Shown: one piece after another, positions 1-9,252 of the stretch
Numbering within the stretch: position 1 is the first letter of the stretch
Layout: every line of letters begins with the position of its first letter
DNA from: Noviherbaspirillum soli
GTDB lineage: Bacteria; Pseudomonadota; Gammaproteobacteria; Burkholderiales; Burkholderiaceae_D
Length of the DNA stretch: 64,000 nt
Reading direction: 5' to 3'
Assembly: GCF_015352955.1 (NCBI RefSeq)
Contig: NZ_JACYOX010000011.1
Coordinates: 1-64,000 of the forward strand
Made by a program: the position numbers and the translations under genes
Notes under the pieces: generated by a model
What the model was told of the DNA's origin: nothing
Seen by the model: the letters and a program-made list of their open reading frames with translations, nothing else
Database searches by the model: none

Positions 1-134
1 CCGTTAGACTGTCCATGAGCGCCTCCTGCTTCGTGGCGATTGATCGGTGTGCAAACCCAATCTTACGAAGCGCAACGGAGGCGCTCAATCATGTCTACAA
101 AGAAAATCCTTATCCCGAACTGAGGTTGTATTAG

Positions 135-466
135 GATGCTGACCTATTCGAAAATAGCAACGCTAAGCCAACCGTGTGGGTCACCACTTCAATGTTGGCA
201 AAGCGGCGCAGGGTGGCGCGGTCATACAGCGCTTCCTCGCGCGTCAGCTCAACCAGATTGAATCAGTGTTGCAGGGAATGCGCCGCATGCGCTCCAGCCC
301 GGTCGGCAGCCGCCCATTTTCCCTTCTAATGATAATGGCTCTGCGCCCCAAAGTGCGTAGCAGGGACGACCCGGTTTATCGTCTCCAAAAACGCATCGCG
401 CCGGGTCGGTTTGCGATGCCGTTCAAAAACCTGATCTGCTGCCATTGCCAAAGTTTCCTGCTTCAC
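135..466 (-). pseudogene. IS5-family transposase N-terminal relic
   Basis: Read on the minus strand from a GTG at 466, the sequence gives VKQETLAMAADQVFERHRK followed by a TRRDAFLETINRVVP stretch, the usual beginning of IS5-group transposases. The frame is then lost. Further on another frame gives FNLVELTREEALYDRATLRRF, again IS5-like, with a stop where the family has Trp (QH*FNL). There is no complete catalytic domain and no terminal repeats were found, so this is a decayed 5' fragment. Confidence 0.7.
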
Positions 467-708
467 CGTTAGCGGCCTCGGTCGTTGTTATTGCTCTTAT
501 CATGGCAATACGGTATCAACCGTACACGGATACAGCGAAGCGTTAAGCGCTTCGGGGGAGTGGCACTTGGAACAGCGCTGTTTCTCAATTGAAAGGGAAT
601 GTTACTGTAAAACTTACGACATCTCAGCCGGTTAATACTGAGCCTTATAAGCTTTGTTGGTACCGGCAGTTTACCTATTCGTCTTTGAGTTGCTCATCGG
701 CGCAAACT

Positions 709-1134
709 TTATTGAACGCATAGTGCCGGGTGTAACTGCGTGGCAACGACCACTTCCCGGCCAAATGTATCAACCTCGATGTCACTAAAGTTACCGGTGA
801 GAGAATCGATGATAGCTGCTTGGCACCCCCCATCAGAGGCGAGAACGTTCGCCACTTGGCCATGAAAAGCGCCATAGCTCACGACATTCCTGCCAGGCGC
901 CAAACAGAACGCTGTATTTTCCTGTTTAGTTTGGAAGTTGTATAAACAGCCGGTGTCGTCAAAAAAGGCGAACAAATGTCCCGCACCGTCAATCACACGG
1001 TCACCTCCGCTGCTATTGGCCCAGACAATAAATTGAGGCGCCGCTACGCTAACTTCGGCAGCGCCAGAGCCCCCGCCACATCCGCTAACGACCAGGGCAA
1101 TCACAGTGATAAAGGCAACGCTTAGGTTTTTCAT
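709..1134 (-). CDS. small lipoprotein of unknown function
   Basis: The 141-residue product starts MKNLSVAFITVIALVVSGC, a type II signal peptide with lipobox VSGC at about residues 16-19, followed by a Gly/Ser linker. It should therefore be a lipid-anchored envelope protein. The mature part has several Cys residues and looks like a small beta-rich domain with no motif I recognise. It stands alone: neighbours on both sides are non-coding or IS relic. Confidence 0.6.
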   Translation of the reverse strand: MKNLSVAFITVIALVVSGCGGGSGAAEVSVAAPQFIVWANSSGGDRVIDGAGHLFAFFDDTGCLYNFQTKQENTAFCLAPGRNVVSYGAFHGQVANVLASDGGCQAAIIDSLTGNFSDIEVDTFGREVVVATQLHPALCVQ

Positions 1135-1740
1135 GGTTTATCCCAGAAGTACTACGGCAGGTGAAAAAACAGCCAATTGCGCTTGGTAAAAGAATAACAT
1201 CAGCGTGGTGGTATAGGTTGGTCATAAACAAGGTGTCGGAACTTCCTCAAACTTCACCCACCCTCCAAGCGGAGCAACAGATTCTGGCACTATGTCATGG
1301 CCGTATTGATCTTAGTCTTGCGACCTTCACTATGACTGCTGTAGGCAGTTCCTGTACTGTTTCATAAGTCACCAGTGGAGTCGCCCGTCCGGAGCGTTGA
1401 TTTTGCAGTTCAGCGTATTCCGTGCTTTTATTAATTCGGGATTTCCATTTGCCGCAGCGCTGAGTTAGAACCATCGCCCTGCACCATGCCAGAACTATTA
1501 GGTAACTTGCGGTCAAGGATGAAGGGGCTCATTCTTCTGTGAAGACAACGCTGCTCATTGTTGCCTACTGTCTCAAGGTGGGCTTAGGATTGACGACCTC
1601 GGGCTACGGCAGCAGGCTGTTTTTGCACGCCCCTGTACAGAGGAAAATCTTGGCCTTGATATCGGAAGCAAGCAGTTAATGCATATCTGAACAAGCAGCG
1701 ATATACTATAAAAAGTCGTTATTTATACCTGGGGTAAGTA

Positions 1741-1851
1741 ATGACGAGATGCCAATGGTGCTGGTACACCATTGGCATCGCTTTGCTCTCCTTTGTGCTA
1801 GCCATTCTCTTGCACTTCCTCTTTCTGAACTTCAGCATCGAGCTAGTCTAA
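1741..1851 (+). CDS. possible 36-residue membrane microprotein
   Basis: ATG at 1741, preceded by GGGGTAAGTA, opens 36 codons ending TAA at 1849-1851. The product begins MTRCQWCWYTIGIAL and continues with an almost unbroken hydrophobic stretch ending FLNFSIELV, enough for one membrane span. The first codons overlap a perfect 13-bp hairpin (1748-1760 with 1767-1779), which would hide the start of the frame in mRNA. It may equally be a chance frame over an RNA hairpin. Confidence 0.3.
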   Translation: MTRCQWCWYTIGIALLSFVLAILLHFLFLNFSIELV

Positions 1852-2188
1852 TTTTTTGATTCCATTGATTACGCACGCCGCGCATTCATACCCACATTAG
1901 AGAATAAATGGCGAGGTCAAGTGTCAGCGACGGCGATCCTTCGCCTGGAAACAGAAACGTGAACTTGGGAGACTTGCTTCCCCTTTGCCATAAATTGCAG
2001 CCGCGCTGCCACAGCGTGGCTGCAGTTCTCAGCTATGCAGCAACGGCATATGAACCTGCAGAACCGTTGGCCACGACTTTAACGTCGATCCGAACCTGAA
2101 AAAACCAGGGTGTATTGCGAAAATGCAGTTTTGCCTTTTAACAAGCAGTAGCTCTTTGGTGCAGCTTGTTAAGAATCCATCAAAAACG

Positions 2189-2213
2189 ATTGCGAATCAT
2201 TCTCATTCGCAAT
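2189..2213. promoter_or_regulatory. Fur box upstream of the TonB receptor
   Basis: ATTGCGAAT, seven bases (CATTCTC), then ATTCGCAAT: a perfect 9-bp inverted repeat matching the GCGAATCATTCTC style of betaproteobacterial Fur boxes. It lies 110 bp before the receptor start, so the receptor operon should be repressed when iron is plentiful. Confidence 0.8.
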
Positions 2214-2322
2214 ACAATTCTGACATATTATAGATACATTCCAGTGGTTCACAATCTTTTGAAAGCCAGCCAGAGGATTAGCCCTTAGCCAGCCATCGCA
2301 CCTCACCAAATAAGGGCTTTTT

Positions 2323-4431
2323 ATGGTATTTACTAAAACCCGGCTGGCATGCCTGGTAGCGCTGGCTGTGCAGCAACTTTCAATTCACGCTCAAGCGCAA
2401 ACCGCGTCTTCCGCAGAACTTCCGGAAATCAAGGTTCAGGGTGCACGCGAGTTGCCGCCGAGTTACAACGCACCCACTGCTACCACGGCTACCAAAGTGG
2501 AAGCCCCCTTGCGCGACATTCCGCAAACAGTCAATGTGGTGCCCCAGCAGTTGCTGCAGGATCAGGCCGTGCGCTCAATGGAGGGGGCATTGAAATGGGT
2601 GCCGGGCATTGGCCTGTCGCATGGCGACGGCCAGCGTGACCAAGTTACCATCCGCGGCTTCACGGCCATTGCCGACCAGTTCGTTGACGGATTGCGGGAC
2701 GACGCACTCTATTTTCGCGACCTGTCCAATATCGAGCAGGTTGAAGTCATCAAGGGACCAGCTTCAGTCCTGTACGGACGTGGCTCATCTGGCGGGCTGA
2801 TCAATCGCATTACAAAAAAGCCTGGCATCGACAAGACGGAAGTGGTGGCCACCGTTGGCAGCTGGAACCAGCGACGCGGGGAGTTTGATCTGGCCCGCAA
2901 TTTCGGGGAAAGCGGTGTTTCCTTTCGGGTCACCGGTGCAGTCGAGCGCGCTGACAGCTACCGGGACCAGCAGTTTTTAAGGCGGGAAGCGCTGGCGCCT
3001 TCATTGATGTTCAAGTTCAGCTCGGATACCAGCCTGCTGCTGCAGGCGGACTATTTGTCAGACCGCCGGGTGACGGACTTCGGCATCCCGGCTTACCGCG
3101 GCCGGCCAGTTGATGTTCCCGCGCGCACCTACTATGGCGCAGCCAATGCAAGGAATACGGATTTCTCGGAGTCGAATGTCACCTCCCTGGGCTTCACGCT
3201 GAACCACCGCTTCAATGACCAGTTCTCCATCCGCAATGCCTTCCGCCGATATGACTATTCGCTGGACCGCAACAACACGCTGGTCGGTTCTGTCAACGAA
3301 GCGACGCTGCGCGCTTCCCTGAACCGCAGCAATGTCAAACGGGATGAAGACGGCTACTTCAACCAGACGGAACTCACGCAGAAACTGGACACGGCAGGGA
3401 TAAAACACCAGATCCTGTATGGAGTCGAGCTGGGCAAACAAAACAAGGACCAGTTGTTCCGTACCCGAAACAACATCGCGACGGTGGCACTGTTCAGCCC
3501 GGTTCCTCCCGTCGTGCCATTCCGTGTTACTGCTGCGCCTTCGACCGATAACTTGGGCATCATGAAGACAGCCAGCTTCTATATGCAAGACTTGGTGACC
3601 GTCTCGGAGCAGTGGAAGGCATTGGCCGGCGTCCGTTATGACCGATTTGAGCAAGAAACGGATGAACGGCGGCCTGGACAGCGTGACCTGAATCGGACTG
3701 ACCGGGCATGGAGCCCGCGCGTGGGCTTGGTCTATCAACCAACGCTGACCCAATCCTACTATGCGTCGGTGAGTAAATCGTTCCAGCCGTCTGGTGAAAG
3801 CTTTCCGTTGGCGTCCAACAATGCTGATATTGCGCCGGAAAAGACGACCAACCAGGAAATCGGTGCAAAGTTCGATCTGTTTGAAGGCAAAGCGTCGGCG
3901 ACTGCATCGTTGTTCCGGCTGGAGCGCACCAATATCAAGGCAACCGACCCGGTCACCAACCGACTTATCCCGATCGGTGTGCAGCGCACCGATGGCCTGG
4001 AACTAACCTTCAGCGGCGAGTTGCCAAGCGGCTGGCAGATTTGGTCCGGCTATGCCTACCTTGACGCTGCTATTACGTCGTCCATCGCCAGGGATGCGGG
4101 CCAGCCTGTGGAAGGCAAGCGTGCCACGCTGACGCCCAAGCATACCGCCAACCTGTGGCTTACAAAGAACCTGGGGCACGGCTTGCGGGCTGGTGCGGGC
4201 GTCAATTATGTCGCCGACCGCTTTGCCAATCCCGGCAATACCGTTGTCTTGCCAAGCTATACGACGGTCGACGCAATGGTTGCCTACAGAGTCGCCAAAT
4301 GGGATCTGCAGTTGAACATCAATAACTTGTTCAACCGCGATTACATCCTGTCCGGCCATGGAACGTCGCCCAACCTGAACCTTCCGGGCGCACCTCGTAA
4401 TGTGCAGATGACCGCCCGCTACGCATTCTAA
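2323..4431 (+). CDS. TonB-dependent siderophore receptor
   Basis: The 702-residue outer-membrane receptor should import a ferric siderophore using TonB energy. A signal peptide (residues 1 to about 26, ending AQA) precedes a plug domain with DIPQTVNVVPQQLL, VPGIGLSHGDGQRDQVTIRGF and VIKGPASVLYGRGSSGG motifs, all classic for the family. The remainder is a 22-strand barrel with a C-terminal TARYAF ending in the required Phe. A Fur box lies upstream. The next gene follows after 16 bases and the third after 2, so the three form one iron-regulated operon. Substrate cannot be read from sequence. Confidence 0.93.
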   Translation: MVFTKTRLACLVALAVQQLSIHAQAQTASSAELPEIKVQGARELPPSYNAPTATTATKVEAPLRDIPQTVNVVPQQLLQDQAVRSMEGALKWVPGIGLSHGDGQRDQVTIRGFTAIADQFVDGLRDDALYFRDLSNIEQVEVIKGPASVLYGRGSSGGLINRITKKPGIDKTEVVATVGSWNQRRGEFDLARNFGESGVSFRVTGAVERADSYRDQQFLRREALAPSLMFKFSSDTSLLLQADYLSDRRVTDFGIPAYRGRPVDVPARTYYGAANARNTDFSESNVTSLGFTLNHRFNDQFSIRNAFRRYDYSLDRNNTLVGSVNEATLRASLNRSNVKRDEDGYFNQTELTQKLDTAGIKHQILYGVELGKQNKDQLFRTRNNIATVALFSPVPPVVPFRVTAAPSTDNLGIMKTASFYMQDLVTVSEQWKALAGVRYDRFEQETDERRPGQRDLNRTDRAWSPRVGLVYQPTLTQSYYASVSKSFQPSGESFPLASNNADIAPEKTTNQEIGAKFDLFEGKASATASLFRLERTNIKATDPVTNRLIPIGVQRTDGLELTFSGELPSGWQIWSGYAYLDAAITSSIARDAGQPVEGKRATLTPKHTANLWLTKNLGHGLRAGAGVNYVADRFANPGNTVVLPSYTTVDAMVAYRVAKWDLQLNINNLFNRDYILSGHGTSPNLNLPGAPRNVQMTARYAF

Positions 4432-4447
4432 CTGACCCGGGAGAATT

Positions 4448-5182
4448 ATGCGTATGAAATCGATGGCAAGTATTGCAGCGGCAATTGTGTTGGTGTCTTC
4501 AACGAACGCCCATGCCCACTACCTTTGGATTGAAAAGGGCAGTACAGGGCATCGGCTGCATTTCGGTGAAGCGCAAATGCTTTTGAAGGAAAAAAGCCCC
4601 GGCCGACTCGATACTTTTCAGGAGCCCCGTGCCCTTGCCGCCGATTCAGGAAGCACAACATTCAATACCGTTCCGGTGACGCGCGTCGGAGACCATTTTG
4701 CGCTTCGGACAAAGCCGCATGCACGAGCCGTCGTGGTATCGGAAGAATCCATGCCGGTGCGCGACCTCACCAAAAACGGCTTGGGTGTTGCAAAAACAAA
4801 TTACTACGCGCGCTATGCGCCGTCAGTTATCGTCAAGAGTGATGACTTTCATCTTCCCGTTGACGTCGCTACAGTCGGCAAGTCAGACGCCAGAGTGCTG
4901 ACCATTCTCTACCGTGGGCAGCCAATCAAGGGAGCAAAGGTACAAGTAATTGCTCCGAATACATGGATGCAGGAGCATGAGGCGCAAGCCGACGGGACAG
5001 TGCAAATCAATACGCCATGGCGTGGCCAGTACGTCGTGCATGTTTTGCATGTGGACAAAACGCCGGGGGAGTACGGTGGCCAGAAGTACGATACGGTACG
5101 TAATCATTACACCCTAACGTTTGTGCAGGACAATGGGACTCGTGCTGGTCCGACAATCCCGCCCAAGCAGACGATGGAATAA
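4448..5182 (+). CDS. DUF4198 family periplasmic protein
   Basis: The 244-residue product has a signal peptide cleaved near NAHA, after which the mature protein begins HYLWIEKG, characteristic of DUF4198 proteins. These occur beside metal or siderophore receptors and are thought to be periplasmic metal-uptake accessories; the exact function is unknown. A GREEN-type repeat is not present, but a C-terminal Ig-like part (GAKVQVIAPNTWMQEH) is visible. ATG codons at 4448 and 4454 are both possible; a GGGAGAA ribosome site favours 4448. It is the second gene of the Fur-box operon. Confidence 0.75.
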   Translation: MRMKSMASIAAAIVLVSSTNAHAHYLWIEKGSTGHRLHFGEAQMLLKEKSPGRLDTFQEPRALAADSGSTTFNTVPVTRVGDHFALRTKPHARAVVVSEESMPVRDLTKNGLGVAKTNYYARYAPSVIVKSDDFHLPVDVATVGKSDARVLTILYRGQPIKGAKVQVIAPNTWMQEHEAQADGTVQINTPWRGQYVVHVLHVDKTPGEYGGQKYDTVRNHYTLTFVQDNGTRAGPTIPPKQTME

Positions 5183-5184
5183 GC

Positions 5185-5892
5185 ATGCACATCAGTGCCG
5201 ACCGAAGCGTCTCGGAGCAAGCCGTCACGCACTTGCTGAATAAGCCGTTGTTGCGGCCGCTAAAGCGGCAACGCAGCAGGCGGGCCATTTTTCTGACATG
5301 GCTGCGCAAAATTCATTTGTATGTAGGTTTATGGGGCGCTGTACTAGGCTTGCTATTCGGCGTTACCGGCATTCTGCTGAACCACCGGGCAATTCTGAAG
5401 ATTCCGGTCGAAAAAACCGTGCAGCGGACGGCACAGCTTGCATTGCGGGAAAAGACGCTTAATTCTCCGGAGGAGATGGCTGCTTGGCTCAAGACCGAAC
5501 TTCGTTTTTCGTCGGCGCAAGCGGTCCAAGTAAAACGTCAGCCTGCGCAAGAAGTAATTTGGGCAGACCGGCCGCTCATGCAACCGGAACGCTGGACAGT
5601 GGCTTTACATAGCCCGCACCGCGCTGTGACTGCGGAATACTTTGTCGGGAACCGTGTCATCAAACTGGAGCATTTAGACGCCACGCCTGTCGGTACCCTT
5701 ACTCGTCTCCACATGTCGGTCGGCGTCAGCGCATTCTGGGTGCTGCTGGCAGATACGATTGCCGGCAGCCTGATCCTATTGTCGCTCACCGGCCTGCTGT
5801 TGTGGACACAATTGCACACTATACGTACGATCGCCGTGTCAACCACCATGGGGGCGCTCACTGCCGCGGTGTGGTTAACTTGGGCTATCTAA
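5185..5892 (+). CDS. PepSY-associated transmembrane protein
   Basis: The 235-residue membrane protein starts two bases after the DUF4198 gene. RKIHLYVGLWGAVLGLLFG at about residues 41-60, followed by TGILLNHR, is the signature of PepSY-associated TM proteins, which accompany ferric siderophore receptors and may include inner-membrane reductases. A periplasmic loop of about 110 residues is followed by LTRLHMSV and two more hydrophobic spans at the C-terminus. As third gene of an iron-controlled operon, a role in handling the imported chelate is inferred. Confidence 0.75.
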   Translation: MHISADRSVSEQAVTHLLNKPLLRPLKRQRSRRAIFLTWLRKIHLYVGLWGAVLGLLFGVTGILLNHRAILKIPVEKTVQRTAQLALREKTLNSPEEMAAWLKTELRFSSAQAVQVKRQPAQEVIWADRPLMQPERWTVALHSPHRAVTAEYFVGNRVIKLEHLDATPVGTLTRLHMSVGVSAFWVLLADTIAGSLILLSLTGLLLWTQLHTIRTIAVSTTMGALTAAVWLTWAI

Positions 5893-6060
5893 TATGACCA
5901 GTGGACTGCCACCTCTGGGTAGCGCTCTAATAATTTCGGGTTGCCATGAGCGCTCCTGCGAAAAGTAGCTATTTCGCAGCAAAACTTGGTGCAGACGGTA
6001 GAAATTACCACTTGAAAGCACTGCTTGGTTCATTTAGGCATTCCTTATCGGAGATAGAAA

Positions 6061-6303
6061 TTGAAAAGAGACCGTAATAAAAATACGGCCCCCCCAAAGA
6101 CTATTCTTGTGCCATTAATCCTGACCTGCTTACTAGGTTGCGAAGAGTCTGCGCAACAGGAAAATGTGCGTTTTGCTAAGAATCGGGTTGACTTATGTAT
6201 GGACTCCGTAAGAAAGGAGAGTAACGAAGAAGTCCAAAAACTAGTGAGTTCCGCATGTGAAATATTGCAGACTGAATTAGATAAATTAAAAAATGAAAAT
6301 TGA
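6061..6303 (+). CDS. small lipoprotein-like hypothetical
   Basis: A TTG start preceded by GGAGATAGAAA gives 80 residues. A basic stretch leads to VPLILTCLLGC, a credible lipobox, and then a short charged, helical mature part with two further Cys (DLCMDS, SSACEI). Base composition is distinctly AT-rich compared with the neighbouring operon, suggesting separate origin. No family recognised. Confidence 0.45.
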   Translation: MKRDRNKNTAPPKTILVPLILTCLLGCEESAQQENVRFAKNRVDLCMDSVRKESNEEVQKLVSSACEILQTELDKLKNEN

Positions 6304-6913
6304 AGAAAGAGCATTGCACTTTATATTTAAAGCCGCCGAGCTTATTCGTTTGTTAGAAAAATAAATACTAGCTGTGTATCCCATGCGGCGGTAAAGTTTT
6401 CCTTGGTTGATTCACCATCTGTGCCGTCACAAGCCCGGCATATGCGCGGCTTTCTAAGGCAAGGAATACGGGGAAAAGTGGCGATCCTAAGCAAAAAGCA
6501 CGTTCGCTGGAACACATTTGATAACAATCTTCTAAAACTTGAATCTGGGTGAAAAATATTCATCTTTTTGATGATTAATCTTCATCGCTTTTTTAGTGCT
6601 CAGAGACAATTTATGCATTGCGCTTTAGCGAAGTTCCAGAAGACAATCGGTCCGCTATAAAACTGAAGCGTTTAAAATTGTTAGTTCACTATTGCCGCGC
6701 CTTACGAAACTAATGTTATAAGCATCCATGACACCTGCTTGACCATCGCGCATTTTGAGGCAGTATAAATCTGTAATTAGTCAGCTAAGGAATGGCTATA
6801 CGATCAGCATCATTATACTGCGCTACTAATGACGCGATGGCTCATGTCAAACAGTAGCAGCACAATTCAGAAATTGGCGTCCGTTTGAATAAAAAAATTG
6901 AAGGAGACAATCG
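6304..6913. other. AT-rich gap without a recognisable gene
   Basis: About 600 bases of low GC between the small lipoprotein gene and the lactate permease. Open frames in it are short and unsupported. I see no repeat or RNA gene. The last bases carry the AAGGAGA ribosome site of the permease. Confidence 0.6.
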
Positions 6914-8593
6914 ATGTGGCAGCAAGTATATGACCCCTTGGGCAGTTTTGCCCTGTCCACCATCGCGGCCGGCATACCGGTCGCGGTACTGCTGGCGGCG
7001 CTGGCGTTTTTCCATATGAAAGCCCATCTTGCTGCCGGCCTGGCGCTGCTGGTGGGTATCGGCATTGCCGGATTCGTGTTCGGCATGCCGGTGGCGATGG
7101 CAGGCAAGGCTGCTGGCTATGGCGTCGCAGCCGGTCTGTTTCCGATTGGCTGGATCGTACTGAACATCATCTTTCTTCATCGCCTGACAACCCTGAACGG
7201 TTACTTCAAGGCGCTGCAGAACAGCATCAGCGGGGTGACCGAAGACCGTCGCCTGCAGTTGCTGCTGGTTGCCTTCTGCTTCGGCGCCTTTTTTGAAGGC
7301 GCCGCCGGCTTCGGCACGCCGGTGGCAGTGACCGGCGCCATCCTGATCGGCCTGGGCTTCTCGCCGCTGGCTGCATCCGGCCTGGCACTGATCGCCAACA
7401 CCGCACCCGTGGCCTATGGCGCGCTCGGCGCACCGGTGCTGGCGCTGTCGGCCGTGACCGGCCTGGACCTGCTGCAATTGTCCGCGATGATCGGCCGCCA
7501 GCTGCCGTTCTTCTCGGTGCTGGTGCCGTTCTGGCTGATCTGGGCCTTCGCCGGCTTCCGCGGCATGCGCGAAATCTGGCCAGCCATCCTGGTTGCCGGC
7601 GTTTCCTTCGCGGTCCCGCAATTCATCGTGTCGAACTATCACGGCCCGTGGCTGGTGGACGTGATCGCTTCCATCGTGTCGATGGGTACCCTGACGCTGT
7701 TCCTGAAAGTCTGGAAGCCGAAGAAAATCTGGACCTCCACCGCCATCGTCAATCGTCATGACACCTCGATGGACGACATCGCCGCCAGCGGCATGGCTGC
7801 CGGCGCCGTGGAAGCCGGCGGTGCTGCGCACATCAGCATGGTGCGCGCCTGGGCGCCGTGGGTAATCCTGTCGGTGTTCGTGTTCATCTGGGGTACGCCC
7901 GCGTTCAAGAAGATCATGGACGGCCTGTGGGCATGGAAATTCGCCATTCCCGGCCTCGATCAGATGGTTGTCAAGATGCCGCCTGTGGTCAGCAAGCCTT
8001 CGCCGGAAGCTGCGGTGTTCAACTTCAATGTGCTGTCGATGGCTGGTACCGGCATTCTGGTGTCGGCGCTGACCGCCGGCCTGATGATGGGCTACTCGTT
8101 CACCCGCCTGCTGAAGGAATATTGGGAAACCATCAAGCTGGTCCGTTATTCCCTGCTGACCATCTGCGCGATGTTCGGCGTTGGCTACTTGACCAAGTAC
8201 TCCGGTCTGGATGCAACGCTAGGCCTGGCATTTGCCCATACCGGCATGTTCTATCCGATGTTCGGCACACTGCTTGGCTGGCTGGGCGTGGCGCTGACCG
8301 GTTCCGATACCGCCGCCAACGTGCTGTTCGGCAGCCTGCAGCGCACCACCGCCGAGCAGTTGGGCCTGCCGCCGGTACTGATGGCCGCCGCCAACAGCTC
8401 GGGCGGCGTGATGGGCAAGATGATCGACGCGCAATCCATCGTGGTAGCCTCCACCGCCACCAAGTGGTACGGCCATGAGGGCGATATCCTGCGCTATGTG
8501 TTCTTCCACTCAATCGCGCTGGCCATCCTGGTTGGCTTCCTGGTGACGCTGCAAGCGTATGTCGCGCCATTCACACACATGGTGATTCGTTAA
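6914..8593 (+). CDS. lctP: L-lactate permease, LctP family
   Basis: The 559-residue inner-membrane protein imports lactate (and probably glycolate) with protons. The whole length is typical of LctP, with 12 or more hydrophobic spans. Family signatures are visible: GAFFEGAAGFGTPVAV near residue 120, NTAPVAYGALGAPV near 160, TGSDTAANVLFGSLQ near 470 and NSSGGVMGKMIDAQS near 495. A strong AAGGAGACA ribosome site precedes the ATG. No lactate dehydrogenase gene is adjacent. A 24-bp palindrome after the stop is a likely terminator. Confidence 0.95.
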   Translation: MWQQVYDPLGSFALSTIAAGIPVAVLLAALAFFHMKAHLAAGLALLVGIGIAGFVFGMPVAMAGKAAGYGVAAGLFPIGWIVLNIIFLHRLTTLNGYFKALQNSISGVTEDRRLQLLLVAFCFGAFFEGAAGFGTPVAVTGAILIGLGFSPLAASGLALIANTAPVAYGALGAPVLALSAVTGLDLLQLSAMIGRQLPFFSVLVPFWLIWAFAGFRGMREIWPAILVAGVSFAVPQFIVSNYHGPWLVDVIASIVSMGTLTLFLKVWKPKKIWTSTAIVNRHDTSMDDIAASGMAAGAVEAGGAAHISMVRAWAPWVILSVFVFIWGTPAFKKIMDGLWAWKFAIPGLDQMVVKMPPVVSKPSPEAAVFNFNVLSMAGTGILVSALTAGLMMGYSFTRLLKEYWETIKLVRYSLLTICAMFGVGYLTKYSGLDATLGLAFAHTGMFYPMFGTLLGWLGVALTGSDTAANVLFGSLQRTTAEQLGLPPVLMAAANSSGGVMGKMIDAQSIVVASTATKWYGHEGDILRYVFFHSIALAILVGFLVTLQAYVAPFTHMVIR

Positions 8594-8620
8594 TCCGTTA
8601 GGCACAGTGGTCTGGAAAGA

Positions 8621-8644
8621 CTGAACCGCCCCGGGGCGGTTCAG
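8621..8644. terminator. perfect palindrome after lctP
   Basis: CTGAACCGCC, CCGG, GGCGGTTCAG form an uninterrupted 24-bp palindrome 28 bases past the permease stop. It lacks a strong T run, so it is a probable rather than certain terminator between lctP and the convergent bacterioferritin genes. Confidence 0.5.
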
Positions 8645-8757
8645 ACCGGGGTATTACATGCAGCCGGCTTTCGCTGGGTTGCCGCGCGCACTTGGTGTGA
8701 GTCTGATACGCACGTTGCCGGCGCCACTCATGCGGCGTCGGCAAGATAAGTATCAGA

Positions 8758-9237
8758 TCAGTCTTCCTTCTCGCCCATCTGCGATTGCAGGTAATTCTGC
8801 AGCCCAATGTCCTGCATCAGGCGTTCCTGGGTTTCCAGCCAGTCGATCGAATATTCGCAGTGTTCCAGCAGTTCTTCCAGCAGGTCGCGGGTCACGTAGT
8901 CCTGGGTGGATTCGCACAGCGCGATCGCCTGGGTCAGCACCGGATGGAAGCTGCGCTCGTATTGCAGGTCGCAATTGAGGCATTCGGCCGGGTCCTCGCC
9001 GATCAGCAGTTTGCCCAGGTCCTGCAGGTTGGGCAGGCCATCGAGGAACAGGATGCGCTCGATGAGCTTGTCGGCTTCCTTCATCACCCGGATCGACTGC
9101 TTGTATTCATACTTGTCCAGCCGCTCCAGTCCCCAGTTGCGGAACATGCGCGCATGCAGGAAGTACTGGTTGATCGCGGTGAGTTCGTTCTTGAGGACCT
9201 GGTTGAGTGTGCTCAGGACCTGAGGATTGCCTTTCAT
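8758..9237 (-). CDS. bfr: bacterioferritin, haem-binding subunit lacking a ferroxidase centre
   Basis: The 159-residue product starts [19 protein letters not shown] and follows the bacterioferritin fold throughout. Aligned by position with E. coli Bfr, the haem ligand Met52 is kept, as are Glu18 and Glu94. Four di-iron ligands are changed: residue 51 is Val, 54 is Glu, 127 is Cys and 130 is Ser. It should bind haem but not oxidise iron on its own. Its start follows the stop of a second bfr gene by 15 bases, with an AGGAGAAAAG ribosome site between, so the two are co-transcribed and probably co-assemble. Confidence 0.9.
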   Translation of the reverse strand: MKGNPQVLSTLNQVLKNELTAINQYFLHARMFRNWGLERLDKYEYKQSIRVMKEADKLIERILFLDGLPNLQDLGKLLIGEDPAECLNCDLQYERSFHPVLTQAIALCESTQDYVTRDLLEELLEHCEYSIDWLETQERLMQDIGLQNYLQSQMGEKED

Positions 9238-9252
9238 ATTCTTTTCTCCTGT

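Larger units (their letters stand above)
1135..2322. other. 1.2 kb with no convincing large gene
   Basis: Short open frames here lack ribosome-binding sites and family resemblance. Three items stand out: a 13-bp perfect inverted repeat at 1748-1779 inside a possible 36-codon hydrophobic ORF (1741-1851), a 9-bp inverted repeat (TTAACAAGC / GCTTGTTAA) at 2138-2172, and the Fur box at 2189-2213. Confidence 0.6.

Noticed and set aside
1161-1516. Short frames on both strands
   Set aside because: No ribosome site, no motif, unlike coding in the neighbourhood.
6842-7831. 329-codon minus-strand open frame
   Set aside because: Antisense to the lactate permease; His/Gln/Gly-rich composition expected of a GC-rich shadow.
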